Shown: positions 1 to 9,353, counted from the first letter of the stretch. The stretch: 64,000 nucleotides of DNA from Pelagibacteraceae bacterium AG-337-G04 (GCA_003282205.1 QBZW01000006.1:1-64000), one strand, 5' to 3'. The notes: generated by a model not told the origin, from the letters alone. Numbers and translations are program-made.

Positions 1-1372
1 TGTGACAAATTTAGGTAAAGGTTTAGGGACTCAAGTTAAGGCTCACACAAAAAAAGAAAATCCGAGAATCATTGTTGGACATGATTACAGATCTTATAGC
101 GAAGAAATTAAGTCATCACTAAAGAAAGGTTTGCTTTCAACTGGGTGCTTTATTGAAGATATAGGATTGTCATTATCTCCTATGGTATATTTTGCACAAT
201 TCAATTTAGATGCAGATGCTGTTGCTATGGTTACAGCAAGTCATAATGAAAATGGTTGGACTGGTGTAAAAATGGGTATCAAAAAAGGATTAACTCATGC
301 CCCTGAAGAAATGGCTGAACTAAAAGGAATAACTTTAAATGAAAAATTTACAATTGGCTCAGGTAAAGAAAAAGAAATTAGTGATTTTCAAGAAATATAT
401 AAAAATGATTTAATAAAAAAAAATAAAATTGAGAAAAAAATAAAAGCTGTAGTTGCTTGTGGAAATGGAACAGCAGGGATTTTTGCCCCTGATATACTTA
501 GAGGTATAGGTTGTGATGTAATAGAATTAGATTGTAATTTAGATTATACATTTCCAAAATACAATCCAAATCCTGAAGATCTTAAAATGCTTCATGCAAT
601 AAGTAAATACGTATTAGAAAATAATGCTGATATTGGGTTTGGTTTTGACGGAGATGGAGATAGAGTTGGAGTTATAGATAACAAGGGAAATGAAATTTTT
701 GCAGATAAAATAGGATTACTAATTGCAAGAAATTTATCAGATAATCATAAAAATTCTAAATTTATAGTGGACGTAAAATCGACTGGTCTTTACACAAATG
801 ATAAAGTTTTATTAGATAATTTATGCAAAACCATATATTGGAAAACTGGTCATTCTCACATCAAAAGAAAAGTATACGAAGAAAAAGCATTAGCGGGTTT
901 TGAAAAAAGTGGTCATTTCTTTTTTAACCAACCTTTAGGTTATGGATACGATGATGGTATAAATTCAGCAATTCAAGTATGCCATTTATTAAATAATCAT
1001 AATAAAAGTATGAATGAAATTATTAATGATTTGCCAAAAACTTTTCAATCTCCGACTATGGCTCCTTTCTGTGAAGATAGTGAAAAATATAAAGTTGTTG
1101 AGGAATTGGTAAGTAAAATAGATGAAATAAAAAGAAATAAAAATAAAATTGATGGACAATTAATTGATGATGTGCTCACTGTAAATGGTGTTAGGTTTTC
1201 ATTTAAAGATGGATCTTGGGGTTTGATTAGAGCTTCTTCTAATAAACCATCACTAGTTATTGTTACTGAAAGTCCTACTTCAAAAGAAAGAATGAAAAAA
1301 ATCTTCAAATTTATCGATGATTTGCTACAAAAAACTGGCAAAATTGGTAAATATGACCAAAAAATAGACTAA
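1..1372 (+). CDS. manB: Phosphomannomutase/phosphoglucomutase, 5'-truncated
   Basis: This is an alpha-D-phosphohexomutase that interconverts hexose 6- and 1-phosphates for nucleotide-sugar and surface polysaccharide synthesis. About 456 residues are visible. The catalytic phosphoserine motif TASHNEN lies at residues 78-84 (Ser80) and the Mg-binding loop DGDGD at 216-220. A sugar-recognition segment GFEKSGH follows near residue 300. Reading stays open to the window edge, and the N-terminal strand usually found in the family is missing, so the GTG at position 2 is an internal codon and the true start lies upstream. The gene converges with a minus-strand gene whose stop lies within its last codons (4 bp overlap). 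ManB/AlgC-type specificity (mannose versus glucose) cannot be decided from sequence alone. Confidence 0.9.
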   Translation, partial: VTNLGKGLGTQVKAHTKKENPRIIVGHDYRSYSEEIKSSLKKGLLSTGCFIEDIGLSLSPMVYFAQFNLDADAVAMVTASHNENGWTGVKMGIKKGLTHAPEEMAELKGITLNEKFTIGSGKEKEISDFQEIYKNDLIKKNKIEKKIKAVVACGNGTAGIFAPDILRGIGCDVIELDCNLDYTFPKYNPNPEDLKMLHAISKYVLENNADIGFGFDGDGDRVGVIDNKGNEIFADKIGLLIARNLSDNHKNSKFIVDVKSTGLYTNDKVLLDNLCKTIYWKTGHSHIKRKVYEEKALAGFEKSGHFFFNQPLGYGYDDGINSAIQVCHLLNNHNKSMNEIINDLPKTFQSPTMAPFCEDSEKYKVVEELVSKIDEIKRNKNKIDGQLIDDVLTVNGVRFSFKDGSWGLIRASSNKPSLVIVTESPTSKERMKKIFKFIDDLLQKTGKIGKYDQKID

Positions 1373-2409
1373 TTACTTATTGTATACTTAACTTTAAAGG
1401 GATCTACGCCCATTTTTACTGCGTTAGTTACACTCGCTGCAGCTCCCCAATCAATACTTACAGATGATTTTGTATCAAATAACATTTCAAATGTTTTTAC
1501 GTCTTCTGTTATAATTAATGGATTATTAAAGTTAATAATGTATGCAACTGTTGTAGAATTGTCCCTATTTGATCCAACAGTTCTTCTATCATCTTGTAAT
1601 AAAACCCCTGCATAGGAGCCATCGATTTCGCTATTAGCTTGATAACCAACGTATGGTCTAAATGTTGTATCACAGTCGTTTGAAGCATCGCAAGTAGCAT
1701 CAATTGAGTCTAAGATTTCTGTAGTATACTCATATGTTGAGGTACTATCTGCATCAAATGTATCACCACAAATTAAACCTAATGAATTTGAGGTGCCTGC
1801 GCTTGTAGATAGTATAGTTTTACCATGCATCGACGTTGAGTAGCCTGTATATGTTGTAAAGCCTTCATGCGTCCAACAAGTTTTTCCAGAGGAAAAATCA
1901 GATGCTCCATATCCACGTATATCAGCATCATTGTCACCAGTATCTATATATGTTTCATAATGTTTAATTTTTAAATGATTACTTACAATTATTACTGAGT
2001 ATGGAAAATTTCCTAATGGTAATGTAACACTACTATCAAATAAATCTGTTTTTACATTTGGAGTGATTTCAATATCTTTTCCACTAGAATTTGTAAATAA
2101 GTTTGTGCATGATGTAAAATCAGGATCTGAACCAGTGTCTCCTGAGCCAGCAACAAAGGGATCTGAAGCACACATCATTACTTCAAATATTTTTACTTTA
2201 TAAAACAACGGTTCTTCATTACAAGAATCTTGATCGTAATTACTTCCACTATCGTGAGAAACAGGAGTATCTGTTGTATCAGCAACAATAATCTTATTAT
2301 CAGCATTTCTGTGGCAACTTTCAGCACTTGCAGTGCTTTGATAAAACATACATGTAATTAGAATTAAAAATACTATATTCCAACGATTTATTATAAAATT
2401 AAAAGCCAC
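1369..2409 (-). CDS. Exported hypothetical protein (346 aa)
   Basis: I do not recognise this family. The protein has an N-terminal hydrophobic export signal (about residues 8-28, ending near STASA), and the mature part is rich in Ser, Thr, Asp and Gly with scattered cysteines, as in secreted beta-rich surface proteins. No catalytic motif is visible. Its start overlaps the end of the upstream inverse-autotransporter-like gene by 11 bp in the same direction, so the two are probably translationally coupled. That pairing suggests it is a surface or outer-membrane partner of the barrel. It could equally be an independent secreted protein. Confidence 0.75.
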   Translation of the reverse strand: MAFNFIINRWNIVFLILITCMFYQSTASAESCHRNADNKIIVADTTDTPVSHDSGSNYDQDSCNEEPLFYKVKIFEVMMCASDPFVAGSGDTGSDPDFTSCTNLFTNSSGKDIEITPNVKTDLFDSSVTLPLGNFPYSVIIVSNHLKIKHYETYIDTGDNDADIRGYGASDFSSGKTCWTHEGFTTYTGYSTSMHGKTILSTSAGTSNSLGLICGDTFDADSTSTYEYTTEILDSIDATCDASNDCDTTFRPYVGYQANSEIDGSYAGVLLQDDRRTVGSNRDNSTTVAYIINFNNPLIITEDVKTFEMLFDTKSSVSIDWGAAASVTNAVKMGVDPFKVKYTISN

Positions 2410-3298
2410 CTATTTTTACTCCTGAAGATAGTTTAACAACTTTAATTTTATTTTCTCTTTTAACTGGAATATAAAACTTATCTCTTAAACTTTGTTTTTT
2501 ATCTTTTGTTGCAATTTTGCTTTCATTATCTTTTTTATTATCTCCCAATTTTATTACAAGTTTTATACTACCAAAAAATCCATCATTATTTTTATTATCA
2601 TTTAAATACCCTATTTCAAATGCAAGGTTACCAATTTGAGAAATAATTCCTGCTTTTTCTCCTTTTTCTTTAAAAGAAGAATTGGGATTTTCCCACTCGA
2701 ATGTTTGTATAAATAAATCTGTTTTTGAATTTTCTAAATCTTTTAAATGATAATCTAATTGTAAATCATATCCATCTAGAGCCTTTTCACTACCTTCATC
2801 GGTTGCCTTAAATCCACTAATTGCATTATAGTAATTGCCTCTAATATCTAATGAGTTTGAAATAGCTTCAAGCCCTAAACCATTTCTAAAATGCGATTCA
2901 TCAAATTGATAATCAAAGAAAATATTTGAACCCAAAAGTAAACTGTCATTGTTAATTAATTTTCTTTTTCCCAAACCTAAGTTTAAAGTGGTATCTCCAT
3001 CATGAGATGATAAATTTGTTTGATTAAAAAGTGATCCATTTTCATTCTCTGCTAATTTATTTACGCTTTGTATTTCAATGGTTGGCTTTAAATTTTCTTG
3101 AAAATTGACTGAAAAATCTAGGTATTTAATTCTTTCGTGATTTTTAAAATTGTTAGAAATATTATTTGATAATTTATTTGAAATCTCATTAATTTTATTA
3201 CTCAAATTGTTATCTATTAATTTTTGTACATCTTCTGCGCTTGAATATGTACAAAACAAAAAAGTTAGTAAAATTACTAAATTTTTTTTATTTTTCAT
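2399..3298 (-). CDS. Inverse-autotransporter-type beta-barrel protein
   Basis: This is a predicted outer-membrane beta-barrel related to the N-terminal translocation domain of intimin and invasin. A signal peptide covers about residues 1-21. A short Asn/Lys/Ile-rich linker follows, and then from about residue 100 come alternating strands with the family pattern: GLGKRKL, then LLLGSNIFFDYQ, a FRNGLGLEA strand, a GNYYNA strand and GYDLQLDYHL. The family normally carries a C-terminal passenger of Ig-like repeats. Here the protein stops soon after the barrel (299 residues), so no passenger is encoded in the same chain. The next gene, overlapping by 11 bp, encodes a separate secreted protein. The family call rests on strand motifs and is fairly confident; the function is unknown. 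Confidence 0.7.
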   Translation of the reverse strand: MKNKKNLVILLTFLFCTYSSAEDVQKLIDNNLSNKINEISNKLSNNISNNFKNHERIKYLDFSVNFQENLKPTIEIQSVNKLAENENGSLFNQTNLSSHDGDTTLNLGLGKRKLINNDSLLLGSNIFFDYQFDESHFRNGLGLEAISNSLDIRGNYYNAISGFKATDEGSEKALDGYDLQLDYHLKDLENSKTDLFIQTFEWENPNSSFKEKGEKAGIISQIGNLAFEIGYLNDNKNNDGFFGSIKLVIKLGDNKKDNESKIATKDKKQSLRDKFYIPVKRENKIKVVKLSSGVKIGGF

Positions 3299-3327
3299 AA
3301 AATAGATTTTAAATTAGAAACAATTAT

Positions 3328-4158
3328 TTATAAATCAAGAAATCTTATTAAAAATAATGTGCCAATAATATATAAAAACACACCAAACATTCTTTGAGTT
3401 TTATTTTTATCAGTGCTGTGAACCATATTTGCTCCTATTCTTGCCATAAAAGAGGTAATTGGAATAAATATCAAAAATGCAGGAATATTTACAAAACCTA
3501 TGCTTAAAGGGAGATTTGCATTTAATAAAAAACCAGATGTCAAAAAACCAATTGAGCCGATTGATGCTATCACAAATCCTATTGCAGCAGAACTTCCTAT
3601 TGCTCTACTTATGGGATATCCAAAGTATCTTAGGATTGGCACATTCATCATAGCTCCAGTAATACCCATAGGTGCAGATATAAAACCAGATAAGAAACCA
3701 AAGGTTGCTCTTGGAAGAAACTTAAATTTTTTATTCTTTTTTAATTCTTGTTTTATCAACATTAAATATCCACCAAAAAAATAGACAACTACAGCAAAAA
3801 ATAAGACCAAAGCTTTTGTATTTAATAATGCTGCCATATATGTACCAATCAAAACTCCAAATATCACAAACAGTCCATAAGTTTTTAAAATATTTGTATC
3901 TACAGCCTTATGTTTTCTATGTGTCATTACTGAAACAAAAGATGTGAAAATTGTAATAGAAAAAGCTGTCCCTACGGAGAGGTGCATCAAATATGATTTA
4001 TCAACATTTGCTGTTTCAAAAATAAAAAAAAGTACAGGAACAGAAATTAGTCCTCCTCCTATTCCAAAATAACCTGCAAAAAATCCAACTGGAAATGCAG
4101 TAACAATCATTAGTAAAATTAACAAATAATACTGATTAGAGAGAATAGTATTAATCAA
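3328..4158 (-). CDS. TSUP (TauE/SafE) family permease
   Basis: This inner-membrane protein has about eight hydrophobic segments and two related halves, each beginning with a Gly-rich stretch: FFAGYFGIGGGLISVP near residues 26-41, and LSGFISAPMGITGAMMNVP near 155-173. These stretches are the hallmark of the sulfite exporter TauE/SafE family (PF01925), which exports small sulfur-containing or carboxylate anions. At 276 residues its length is normal. It overlaps the downstream end of dusA by 8 bp, so it ends an operon running dctP-dctQ-dctM-MCD-dusA-TSUP. The substrate cannot be inferred; sulfite is one option among several. Confidence 0.85.
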   Translation of the reverse strand: MINTILSNQYYLLILLMIVTAFPVGFFAGYFGIGGGLISVPVLFFIFETANVDKSYLMHLSVGTAFSITIFTSFVSVMTHRKHKAVDTNILKTYGLFVIFGVLIGTYMAALLNTKALVLFFAVVVYFFGGYLMLIKQELKKNKKFKFLPRATFGFLSGFISAPMGITGAMMNVPILRYFGYPISRAIGSSAAIGFVIASIGSIGFLTSGFLLNANLPLSIGFVNIPAFLIFIPITSFMARIGANMVHSTDKNKTQRMFGVFLYIIGTLFLIRFLDL

Positions 4159-5152
4159 TTCGACCTGCCGAATGTAATTTTGGAGAAAGTTTTACTTTAT
4201 CCATGATATGATCAATTTTTTTTACATCCGCATCTCTTACACACATATTTTCACTTAAGTATCTTTTCCAATGACTTGAGCCCGCTTGTCCATGAAATAA
4301 ACCAAGTGTATGTCTCATTACTTGATTTACTCTTGTGCCTGTTTTTACTTGTGCCTTAACATAGTCAATTAAATCCTCAACAATTTCTTCCCGAACTTTA
4401 ATATCATGATTATTAAATATCTCTTTTTCAATATTGGCCAAAAAGTAGGGCGAATGATAAACAGATCTTCCAATCATTGCTCCATCTACTTTATCTAAAT
4501 GATTTTTTACTTCTTGAACAGAGTTGACTCCACCGTTAATAATAATTTCTAGATCTTTAAAATCTTGTTTTAATTTATATACATAATCATATTTCAAGGG
4601 AGGTATATTGAGGTTTTGTTTGGGTGTAAATTTACCAAGCATAGCTTTTCTAGCATGAATGATGAAAGTTTTAACACCAGTTTGTTTTAAAGTTTTTATA
4701 AAATTAAAAAAACTTTCATAATCTTCTACATCGTCATAACCAATTCTAGTCTTGACTGTAACTGGCAAAGATGTTGAGTTAATCATTTCTGATAAACAAT
4801 CAGCAACTAAATTTGGTTCTTTAATTAAACATGCACCAAATCTATTCTTTTGAACTTTTTTACTTGGACAGCCTAGGTTTAAATTAATTTCATCATAACC
4901 AAATTCTTCACCAATTTTAGCTGAATTTGCTAATAATTTTGGCGTAGAACCACCTAATTGAAGCGCAACTGGTTTTTCTCTAATATCAAAAGATAATAAT
5001 TTTTCTTTATCTCCCCTATCAATAGCCTCAGACACAACCATCTCCGTATAAAGTAGAACGTTTTTGCTTATCAATCTTAAAAAGTATCTTTCATGCCTGT
5101 CAGTACAATCCATCATAGGTGCAACTGATACCAATCTGTTTATCTTAGACAT
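4151..5152 (-). CDS. dusA: tRNA-dihydrouridine(20/20a) synthase DusA
   Basis: This is an FMN-dependent enzyme that reduces uridine to dihydrouridine in the tRNA D-loop. The family landmarks are present: the N-terminal APMMDCTDRH motif (residues 11-20) typical of DusA, NLGCPSKKVQ (92-101), the catalytic cysteine in RFGACLI (Cys108), and the phosphate-binding INGGV and GAMIGRSVY segments in the barrel's second half. The 333-residue length matches the family. It overlaps the malonyl-CoA decarboxylase gene by 8 bp and the TSUP gene by 8 bp. It looks like a housekeeping gene carried in a catabolic operon, as is common in compact genomes. Confidence 0.95.
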   Translation of the reverse strand: MSKINRLVSVAPMMDCTDRHERYFLRLISKNVLLYTEMVVSEAIDRGDKEKLLSFDIREKPVALQLGGSTPKLLANSAKIGEEFGYDEINLNLGCPSKKVQKNRFGACLIKEPNLVADCLSEMINSTSLPVTVKTRIGYDDVEDYESFFNFIKTLKQTGVKTFIIHARKAMLGKFTPKQNLNIPPLKYDYVYKLKQDFKDLEIIINGGVNSVQEVKNHLDKVDGAMIGRSVYHSPYFLANIEKEIFNNHDIKVREEIVEDLIDYVKAQVKTGTRVNQVMRHTLGLFHGQAGSSHWKRYLSENMCVRDADVKKIDHIMDKVKLSPKLHSAGRID

Positions 5153-6452
5153 GTTTTTTAACTTTATTCGAAATGTTAACTTTCTTTTCGTTTACATATT
5201 CTTGATGATTTTTCTCAATTTTTGCTAATTCGTATCTATAGTTAACCATTACACCAAAAGATCTTTTAAAACCAACTTCAGAAACATTGGCATTAACTGC
5301 AATATCGTCAATATCTGCTCCATTTTTTAAATGAAATCTACAAACATCGTTTATTGGAAAACCAAAATCATTTTTCTGTTTTACTAGATAATTTACCGCC
5401 AGCTTACTAACCAAAGCTTTATTATCCGCGATTCTTTTATCTCCTATTTTTAAATCAGATGACTTTAAAAAATCTAAACTATTTTTATTTGCCTCTCCAA
5501 GTATTTCAGCAGCTTGTGGACTTTCCATATTTTTAAACCAATCTGCGAAACCAACCATTGGTGATAATGTTCCAAAATATTTAATATCTGGAAGTTCCTC
5601 CTGAAGCTCATAAACAACTCTTTTAATTAAAAAATTTCCTAAAGTTACTCTTGATAAACCTTCTTGACAGTTACTAATTGAATAAAAAGTTGCAGTATCA
5701 TAATTTTTTATTTTTTCTTCTGAGGGTCTAGTTAATTCTTGTATTGACTGGCTTAGACCTTTTGTCAAAGCTATTTCGACAAAGATAATTGGTTCGTCAT
5801 CTAATGCTGGATGAAAATAAGCGAAAAATCTTCTATCTTTTCCAAGTCTTCTTTTAAGTTCATTCATATCCTTCATAGAATGTACTTTTTCGTATTTTAA
5901 TAATTTTTCTAAAATATTTGCTTTTGTATCCCATGTTATCTTTCTTATTTTTAAAAAGCCTGGGTTAAACCAATTTTTAAATATATCTATTAAGTCATAA
6001 TCTAAACTTTTAAGTTCAGGATGGTCTTTTATTAAGTTTAACAAATCCTCTCTTAAGGAGACTATCTCTGATGTGCCGTTTGGAGCCATATTTAGTCTCA
6101 CAAATAGCTCTTTTCTTATTCCTGATGCAACCCTAGATAGATTTAAAATAGATGAGGTATCCTTTAATTTGCTGTAACTTTTAATGGCTTCATCTATTTT
6201 TACAGAGTCGGGTTTATACTTATCATTTACCTGAATTAAAAATTTCTTTTTATCCTCTAAAGATAAGTTTTGATATCTGAACAAGATATCTCTTGATAGT
6301 GTTATACCAAAGGCTGCACCTTTAGTTGACAATAAATCATCACAAAGATCTAATAGATCTCTTTTTTTTGAAATGCTTTTGATAGATTTTTTTTCTAAAA
6401 TCTTTTGTCCAGCATCCGCAATGGTTTCAAAAATTCTTTTTATATTTAACAT
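5145..6452 (-). CDS. Malonyl-CoA decarboxylase
   Basis: This enzyme decarboxylates malonyl-CoA to acetyl-CoA and CO2. The C-terminal half carries the PF05292 catalytic domain: a YFHPALDDEP block, then FVEIALTKG, a Ser/Thr-rich SISNCQEGL block, and FGTLSPMVGF. The helical N-terminal region matches the four-helix domain of the family. Length (435 residues) is normal. It sits 15 bp downstream of a TRAP large permease gene and overlaps dusA. Rhizobial malonate operons pair this enzyme (MatA) with a malonate transporter, which suggests that the TRAP system next to it imports malonate. That substrate is inferred from context. No MatB-type malonyl-CoA synthetase is in the window. Confidence 0.92.
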   Translation of the reverse strand: MLNIKRIFETIADAGQKILEKKSIKSISKKRDLLDLCDDLLSTKGAAFGITLSRDILFRYQNLSLEDKKKFLIQVNDKYKPDSVKIDEAIKSYSKLKDTSSILNLSRVASGIRKELFVRLNMAPNGTSEIVSLREDLLNLIKDHPELKSLDYDLIDIFKNWFNPGFLKIRKITWDTKANILEKLLKYEKVHSMKDMNELKRRLGKDRRFFAYFHPALDDEPIIFVEIALTKGLSQSIQELTRPSEEKIKNYDTATFYSISNCQEGLSRVTLGNFLIKRVVYELQEELPDIKYFGTLSPMVGFADWFKNMESPQAAEILGEANKNSLDFLKSSDLKIGDKRIADNKALVSKLAVNYLVKQKNDFGFPINDVCRFHLKNGADIDDIAVNANVSEVGFKRSFGVMVNYRYELAKIEKNHQEYVNEKKVNISNKVKKHV

Positions 6453-6467
6453 GTTGTTTTTTATATA

Positions 6468-7799
6468 TTAAAAACCTAAGCTTTTGCCCATTATTTTATC
6501 AGGCAACCAGGTAACAATTTCAGGGAAAATACACAGAATTAATATGGCTAAAGCCATAATTATCATAAACGGAATAGATCCTTTTAATATTTCTGACAAA
6601 CTAACATCAGGAGTAATACCTTTAATTATGTAAAGATTTAATCCAACAGGTGGGGTTATCAGACCAATTTCCATATTTATTGTAAATACGATAGCAAACC
6701 AATATGGGTCAAATCCTAAGGTTGTGATTACTGGTAATAATATTGCTGAAGTCATCACAATAACAGCAACTGGTGGTAAAAAGAAACCAGCAATTAATAA
6801 AAAAATATTAATTAAAATAAATACAACCCATTTGTTTGAGCTCATTTCTACCATGCTCTGCGCTAAAGACTGAGTTACGTAAAGCTGAGATAATGTAAAT
6901 GCAAAAAGATAAGATGCTGCAATGATGAACATTATCATCACACTTTCTTTCATTGAAACTTTAACAATATTCCATATTTTTTTTGGTTGATAAATTTTGT
7001 AAACTACAGCGATCAATACAAAAACTAAAAATGCTCCTACACCTGATGCCTCTGATGGTGTAGCAACTCCACCGTATAACACATATAAAACACCTGCAAT
7101 GATTGCTAAAAAAGGAAGAATTCTTGGCAATACTTCAATTTTTTCTTTTAATGTTGGAGGGGTTCTGTTTTTTAAAGCTTTTGCAGAGTCTTTATCAATA
7201 AAATAACTATGTATAAGAGCCCAAATTGCAAACATACCTGCCAACATAAATCCAGGCACTAAACCACATAAAAATAATCTTCCAATTGATGTACCAGTTG
7301 CTATTCCGTAAACAATTAAAACAATACTTGGAGGAATTAAAACTCCTAGAGTTCCACCGGCTGCTATTGTTCCTGTTGCTATTTGATCTGAGTAACCTCT
7401 TTTTCTCATTTCTGGAATACCCATTGTTCCTATAGCTGCACATGTAGCAGGGCTTGATCCACTTAAAGCAGCGAAAACAGAGCATGCTCCAATATTAGAT
7501 ATTACTAATCCACCTGGGACCCTCCAAAGCCATCTATCTAATCCAGTATACAGGTCTTTTCCTGCTGGAGAATTAGCAACTGCCATTCCCATCAAAATAA
7601 ACATTGGTATTGAAAGTAGAACAAAAGAGTTTAATCCCGCGTAAAAGGTTTCAGCAAAAACATCTAACATTTGAAATCCTTCAAATGCAACTAGAAGAGC
7701 TATTGAGACAAAACTTAAACCAAATGCAATTGGTATTCCTGAAAATAAAACTATTAGAGTAAAAACTGCAACAATTACTGCTATTAATAAAGGATCCAT
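6468..7799 (-). CDS. dctM: TRAP transporter large permease (DctM type), system 1
   Basis: This is the 12-TM permease subunit of a tripartite ATP-independent periplasmic transporter, driven by an ion gradient. Motifs are typical of DctM: an N-terminal VLFSGIPIAFGL segment, SIPMFILMGM, the conserved SSPATCAAIGTMGIPEM loop, GGTLGVLIPPSIVLIVYG, and ITPPVGLNLYIIKG near the C-terminus. Length (443 residues) is normal. Its start abuts the dctQ stop, so the two are translationally coupled. Malonyl-CoA decarboxylase lies immediately downstream, and a class III CoA-transferase is divergent from dctP. Together these point to malonate or a related short dicarboxylate as substrate (inference). Confidence 0.95.
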   Translation of the reverse strand: MDPLLIAVIVAVFTLIVLFSGIPIAFGLSFVSIALLVAFEGFQMLDVFAETFYAGLNSFVLLSIPMFILMGMAVANSPAGKDLYTGLDRWLWRVPGGLVISNIGACSVFAALSGSSPATCAAIGTMGIPEMRKRGYSDQIATGTIAAGGTLGVLIPPSIVLIVYGIATGTSIGRLFLCGLVPGFMLAGMFAIWALIHSYFIDKDSAKALKNRTPPTLKEKIEVLPRILPFLAIIAGVLYVLYGGVATPSEASGVGAFLVFVLIAVVYKIYQPKKIWNIVKVSMKESVMIMFIIAASYLFAFTLSQLYVTQSLAQSMVEMSSNKWVVFILINIFLLIAGFFLPPVAVIVMTSAILLPVITTLGFDPYWFAIVFTINMEIGLITPPVGLNLYIIKGITPDVSLSEILKGSIPFMIIMALAILILCIFPEIVTWLPDKIMGKSLGF

Positions 7800-8293
7800 T
7801 AATTATTTTTCTCCTCATCGACAAGTTTTATAATTTCAGCGATATATTGAAGTATCATTAAAGCTGCACCAATCATCATAGAAGAGTAAGGTATCCATAA
7901 TGGTGGGTCCCAAACTGTTCCTGTTGAGTAATTTTTGGTAAAAGCTTCCTCAACCATTAAAAATCCAAAATAAAATAAAATTAAAAAAAATAATAAACTT
8001 ATTAATGATGTAAATATTTTAAGTCTTACGATATTTTTTCTTGATAAAAAATCATATATCCACTCCATACTAACATGTGCTTTTTCACTTAAAACATATG
8101 CACTTCCAATGAAAGTTGAAGCAACTAACAACATAGTAACTAATTCTGTTTGCCAAGTGATCGCTCTTTGAAAAAAATATCTTTCAAAGACTAGCTCTAC
8201 AATTACTAAAATAGATAATATTAAGGCTAGAACTGCAAAAGCACCACAGGCCTTTGAAGATAAATTACAGAATTTTAAGTACTTTTCTTTCAT
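7799..8293 (-). CDS. dctQ: TRAP transporter small permease (DctQ type), system 1
   Basis: This is the 4-TM small membrane subunit of the TRAP system that pairs with DctM. The 164-residue protein has hydrophobic segments near residues 15-35, 50-68, 90-112 and 132-152. The second is preceded by the conserved aromatic WQTELVT stretch and followed by a GSAYVLSEKAHVSMEW block typical of DctQ. The ATG follows immediately after a U8 run that ends a strong hairpin at 8300-8328. The only purine-rich Shine-Dalgarno candidate, AGGGG, lies inside the hairpin's stem. This implies that dctQM expression depends on read-through or opening of that structure. Confidence 0.93.
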   Translation of the reverse strand: MKEKYLKFCNLSSKACGAFAVLALILSILVIVELVFERYFFQRAITWQTELVTMLLVASTFIGSAYVLSEKAHVSMEWIYDFLSRKNIVRLKIFTSLISLLFFLILFYFGFLMVEEAFTKNYSTGTVWDPPLWIPYSSMMIGAALMILQYIAEIIKLVDEEKNN

Positions 8294-8299
8294 AAAAAA

Positions 8300-8328
8300 A
8301 ACCCCTATTTAGTTTTTAAATAGGGGTT
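8300..8328 (-). terminator. Attenuator-like hairpin between dctP and dctQ
   Basis: A perfect 12-bp stem (arms 8300-8311 and 8317-8328, 5-nt loop) is followed on the minus strand by eight U residues that run straight into the dctQ ATG. This is a textbook intrinsic terminator shape, but placed inside an operon. The AGGGG that could serve as dctQ's ribosome-binding site is in the 3' arm. Most transcripts would be expected to end after dctP, with a fraction reading through to dctQM. The structure is seen directly; its effect is inferred. Confidence 0.85.
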
Positions 8329-8342
8329 CTTTATATTTTTTT

Positions 8343-9353
8343 TTATTTAACTGCCAAAGCCATTTCCATAAGCTTATCGCCACCTGGAACTTTTTCAGCA
8401 AATGCTTTGTGAGAAGATTGTTTTGCAATCTCAACCCAAGCCGCATGGTCGTTTGCATCCATATATACTAACTTCACTCCTGCTGCCTTATATGCGTCTT
8501 CAAATTTTTTATCTAAATTTTCAACCTGCGCAGTCATATATTTCTCAGCAACTTTACCTGCTTCCATCAAGGCATTTTGTTGTTTTGAATTTAATTTATC
8601 AAAACTCATTTTTGACATTAAAATTGGCTCATACATAAACCATAATCCAAATTTTCCTGGAGGTGTTGCACAGCTTACTTGTTCATAAATTTTGTAACTT
8701 ACAAAACTTCCTGAACTAGTATTTGCACCAGTTAAAACTCCTGTTTGTAATCCAGTATAAATTTCTGATGAAGGCATACTTTGAATACCAGCACCAGCTG
8801 CTTCTAACATTTGGTTAAATGCTTTACCAGCTGCTCTCATTACTTGTCCTTTAGCATCTGATGGATTTTTAATACATTTAGATTTTGATGCAAATCCACC
8901 ACCAAGCCAAGCATCCGATAATACTACGACACCAGCATCATTAATTATTCTTTTAATCTCTGTCATCATCGGACCTTTATTAAATCTTAAGGCATGATCG
9001 TGATTTTTAACTGTTCCTGGCATTAGTGTTGCATCAAATTCCGGATGAAATTTCGATGCATATGCCAATGGAAATGCAGAAATATCTAATTGACCAGTAG
9101 TCATTGGTTTCCATTGCTCTTTTGGTTTATAAAGTGATTTTGCAGGATAAATTCTGATATCCAAATCTACACCAGCTTTTTTAACTTCATCAGCAATTAT
9201 TTGAACCATTTCATGTCTTGGATCAAAAGAACCATCGGCTCTTGGAGTGCCCGGCCACTGGTGACTTGCTTTTAGTGTCACGGCATAGGCTGATCCAATT
9301 AATGAGAAAGCTAAAAATAATGTTGTGAAATAAAAACTTATTTTTTTAAACAT
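8343..9353 (-). CDS. dctP: TRAP transporter solute-binding protein (DctP type), system 1
   Basis: This is the periplasmic substrate receptor of the TRAP system. A signal peptide covers about residues 1-24 (ending GSAYA). The mature chain has the DctP fold landmarks: an early GxPRADGS-type loop, IYPAKSLYKP, the QVMRAAGKAFNQMLEAAGA segment that includes the conserved Arg contacting carboxylate ligands, and GVLTGANTSSGSFVSYKIYE. It is the first gene of the operon, with a GAGGGG ribosome-binding site 5 bp upstream of ATG and a good promoter at 9387-9415. A carboxylate ligand is expected for the family; malonate is suggested only by the downstream decarboxylase. Confidence 0.93.
   Translation of the reverse strand: MFKKISFYFTTLFLAFSLIGSAYAVTLKASHQWPGTPRADGSFDPRHEMVQIIADEVKKAGVDLDIRIYPAKSLYKPKEQWKPMTTGQLDISAFPLAYASKFHPEFDATLMPGTVKNHDHALRFNKGPMMTEIKRIINDAGVVVLSDAWLGGGFASKSKCIKNPSDAKGQVMRAAGKAFNQMLEAAGAGIQSMPSSEIYTGLQTGVLTGANTSSGSFVSYKIYEQVSCATPPGKFGLWFMYEPILMSKMSFDKLNSKQQNALMEAGKVAEKYMTAQVENLDKKFEDAYKAAGVKLVYMDANDHAAWVEIAKQSSHKAFAEKVPGGDKLMEMALAVK

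Noticed and set aside
7207..7485. 92-codon frame on the minus strand inside dctM
   Set aside because: It is a shadow of the DctM reading frame, with composition unlike real proteins (long Asn/Ser runs) and no ribosome-binding site.
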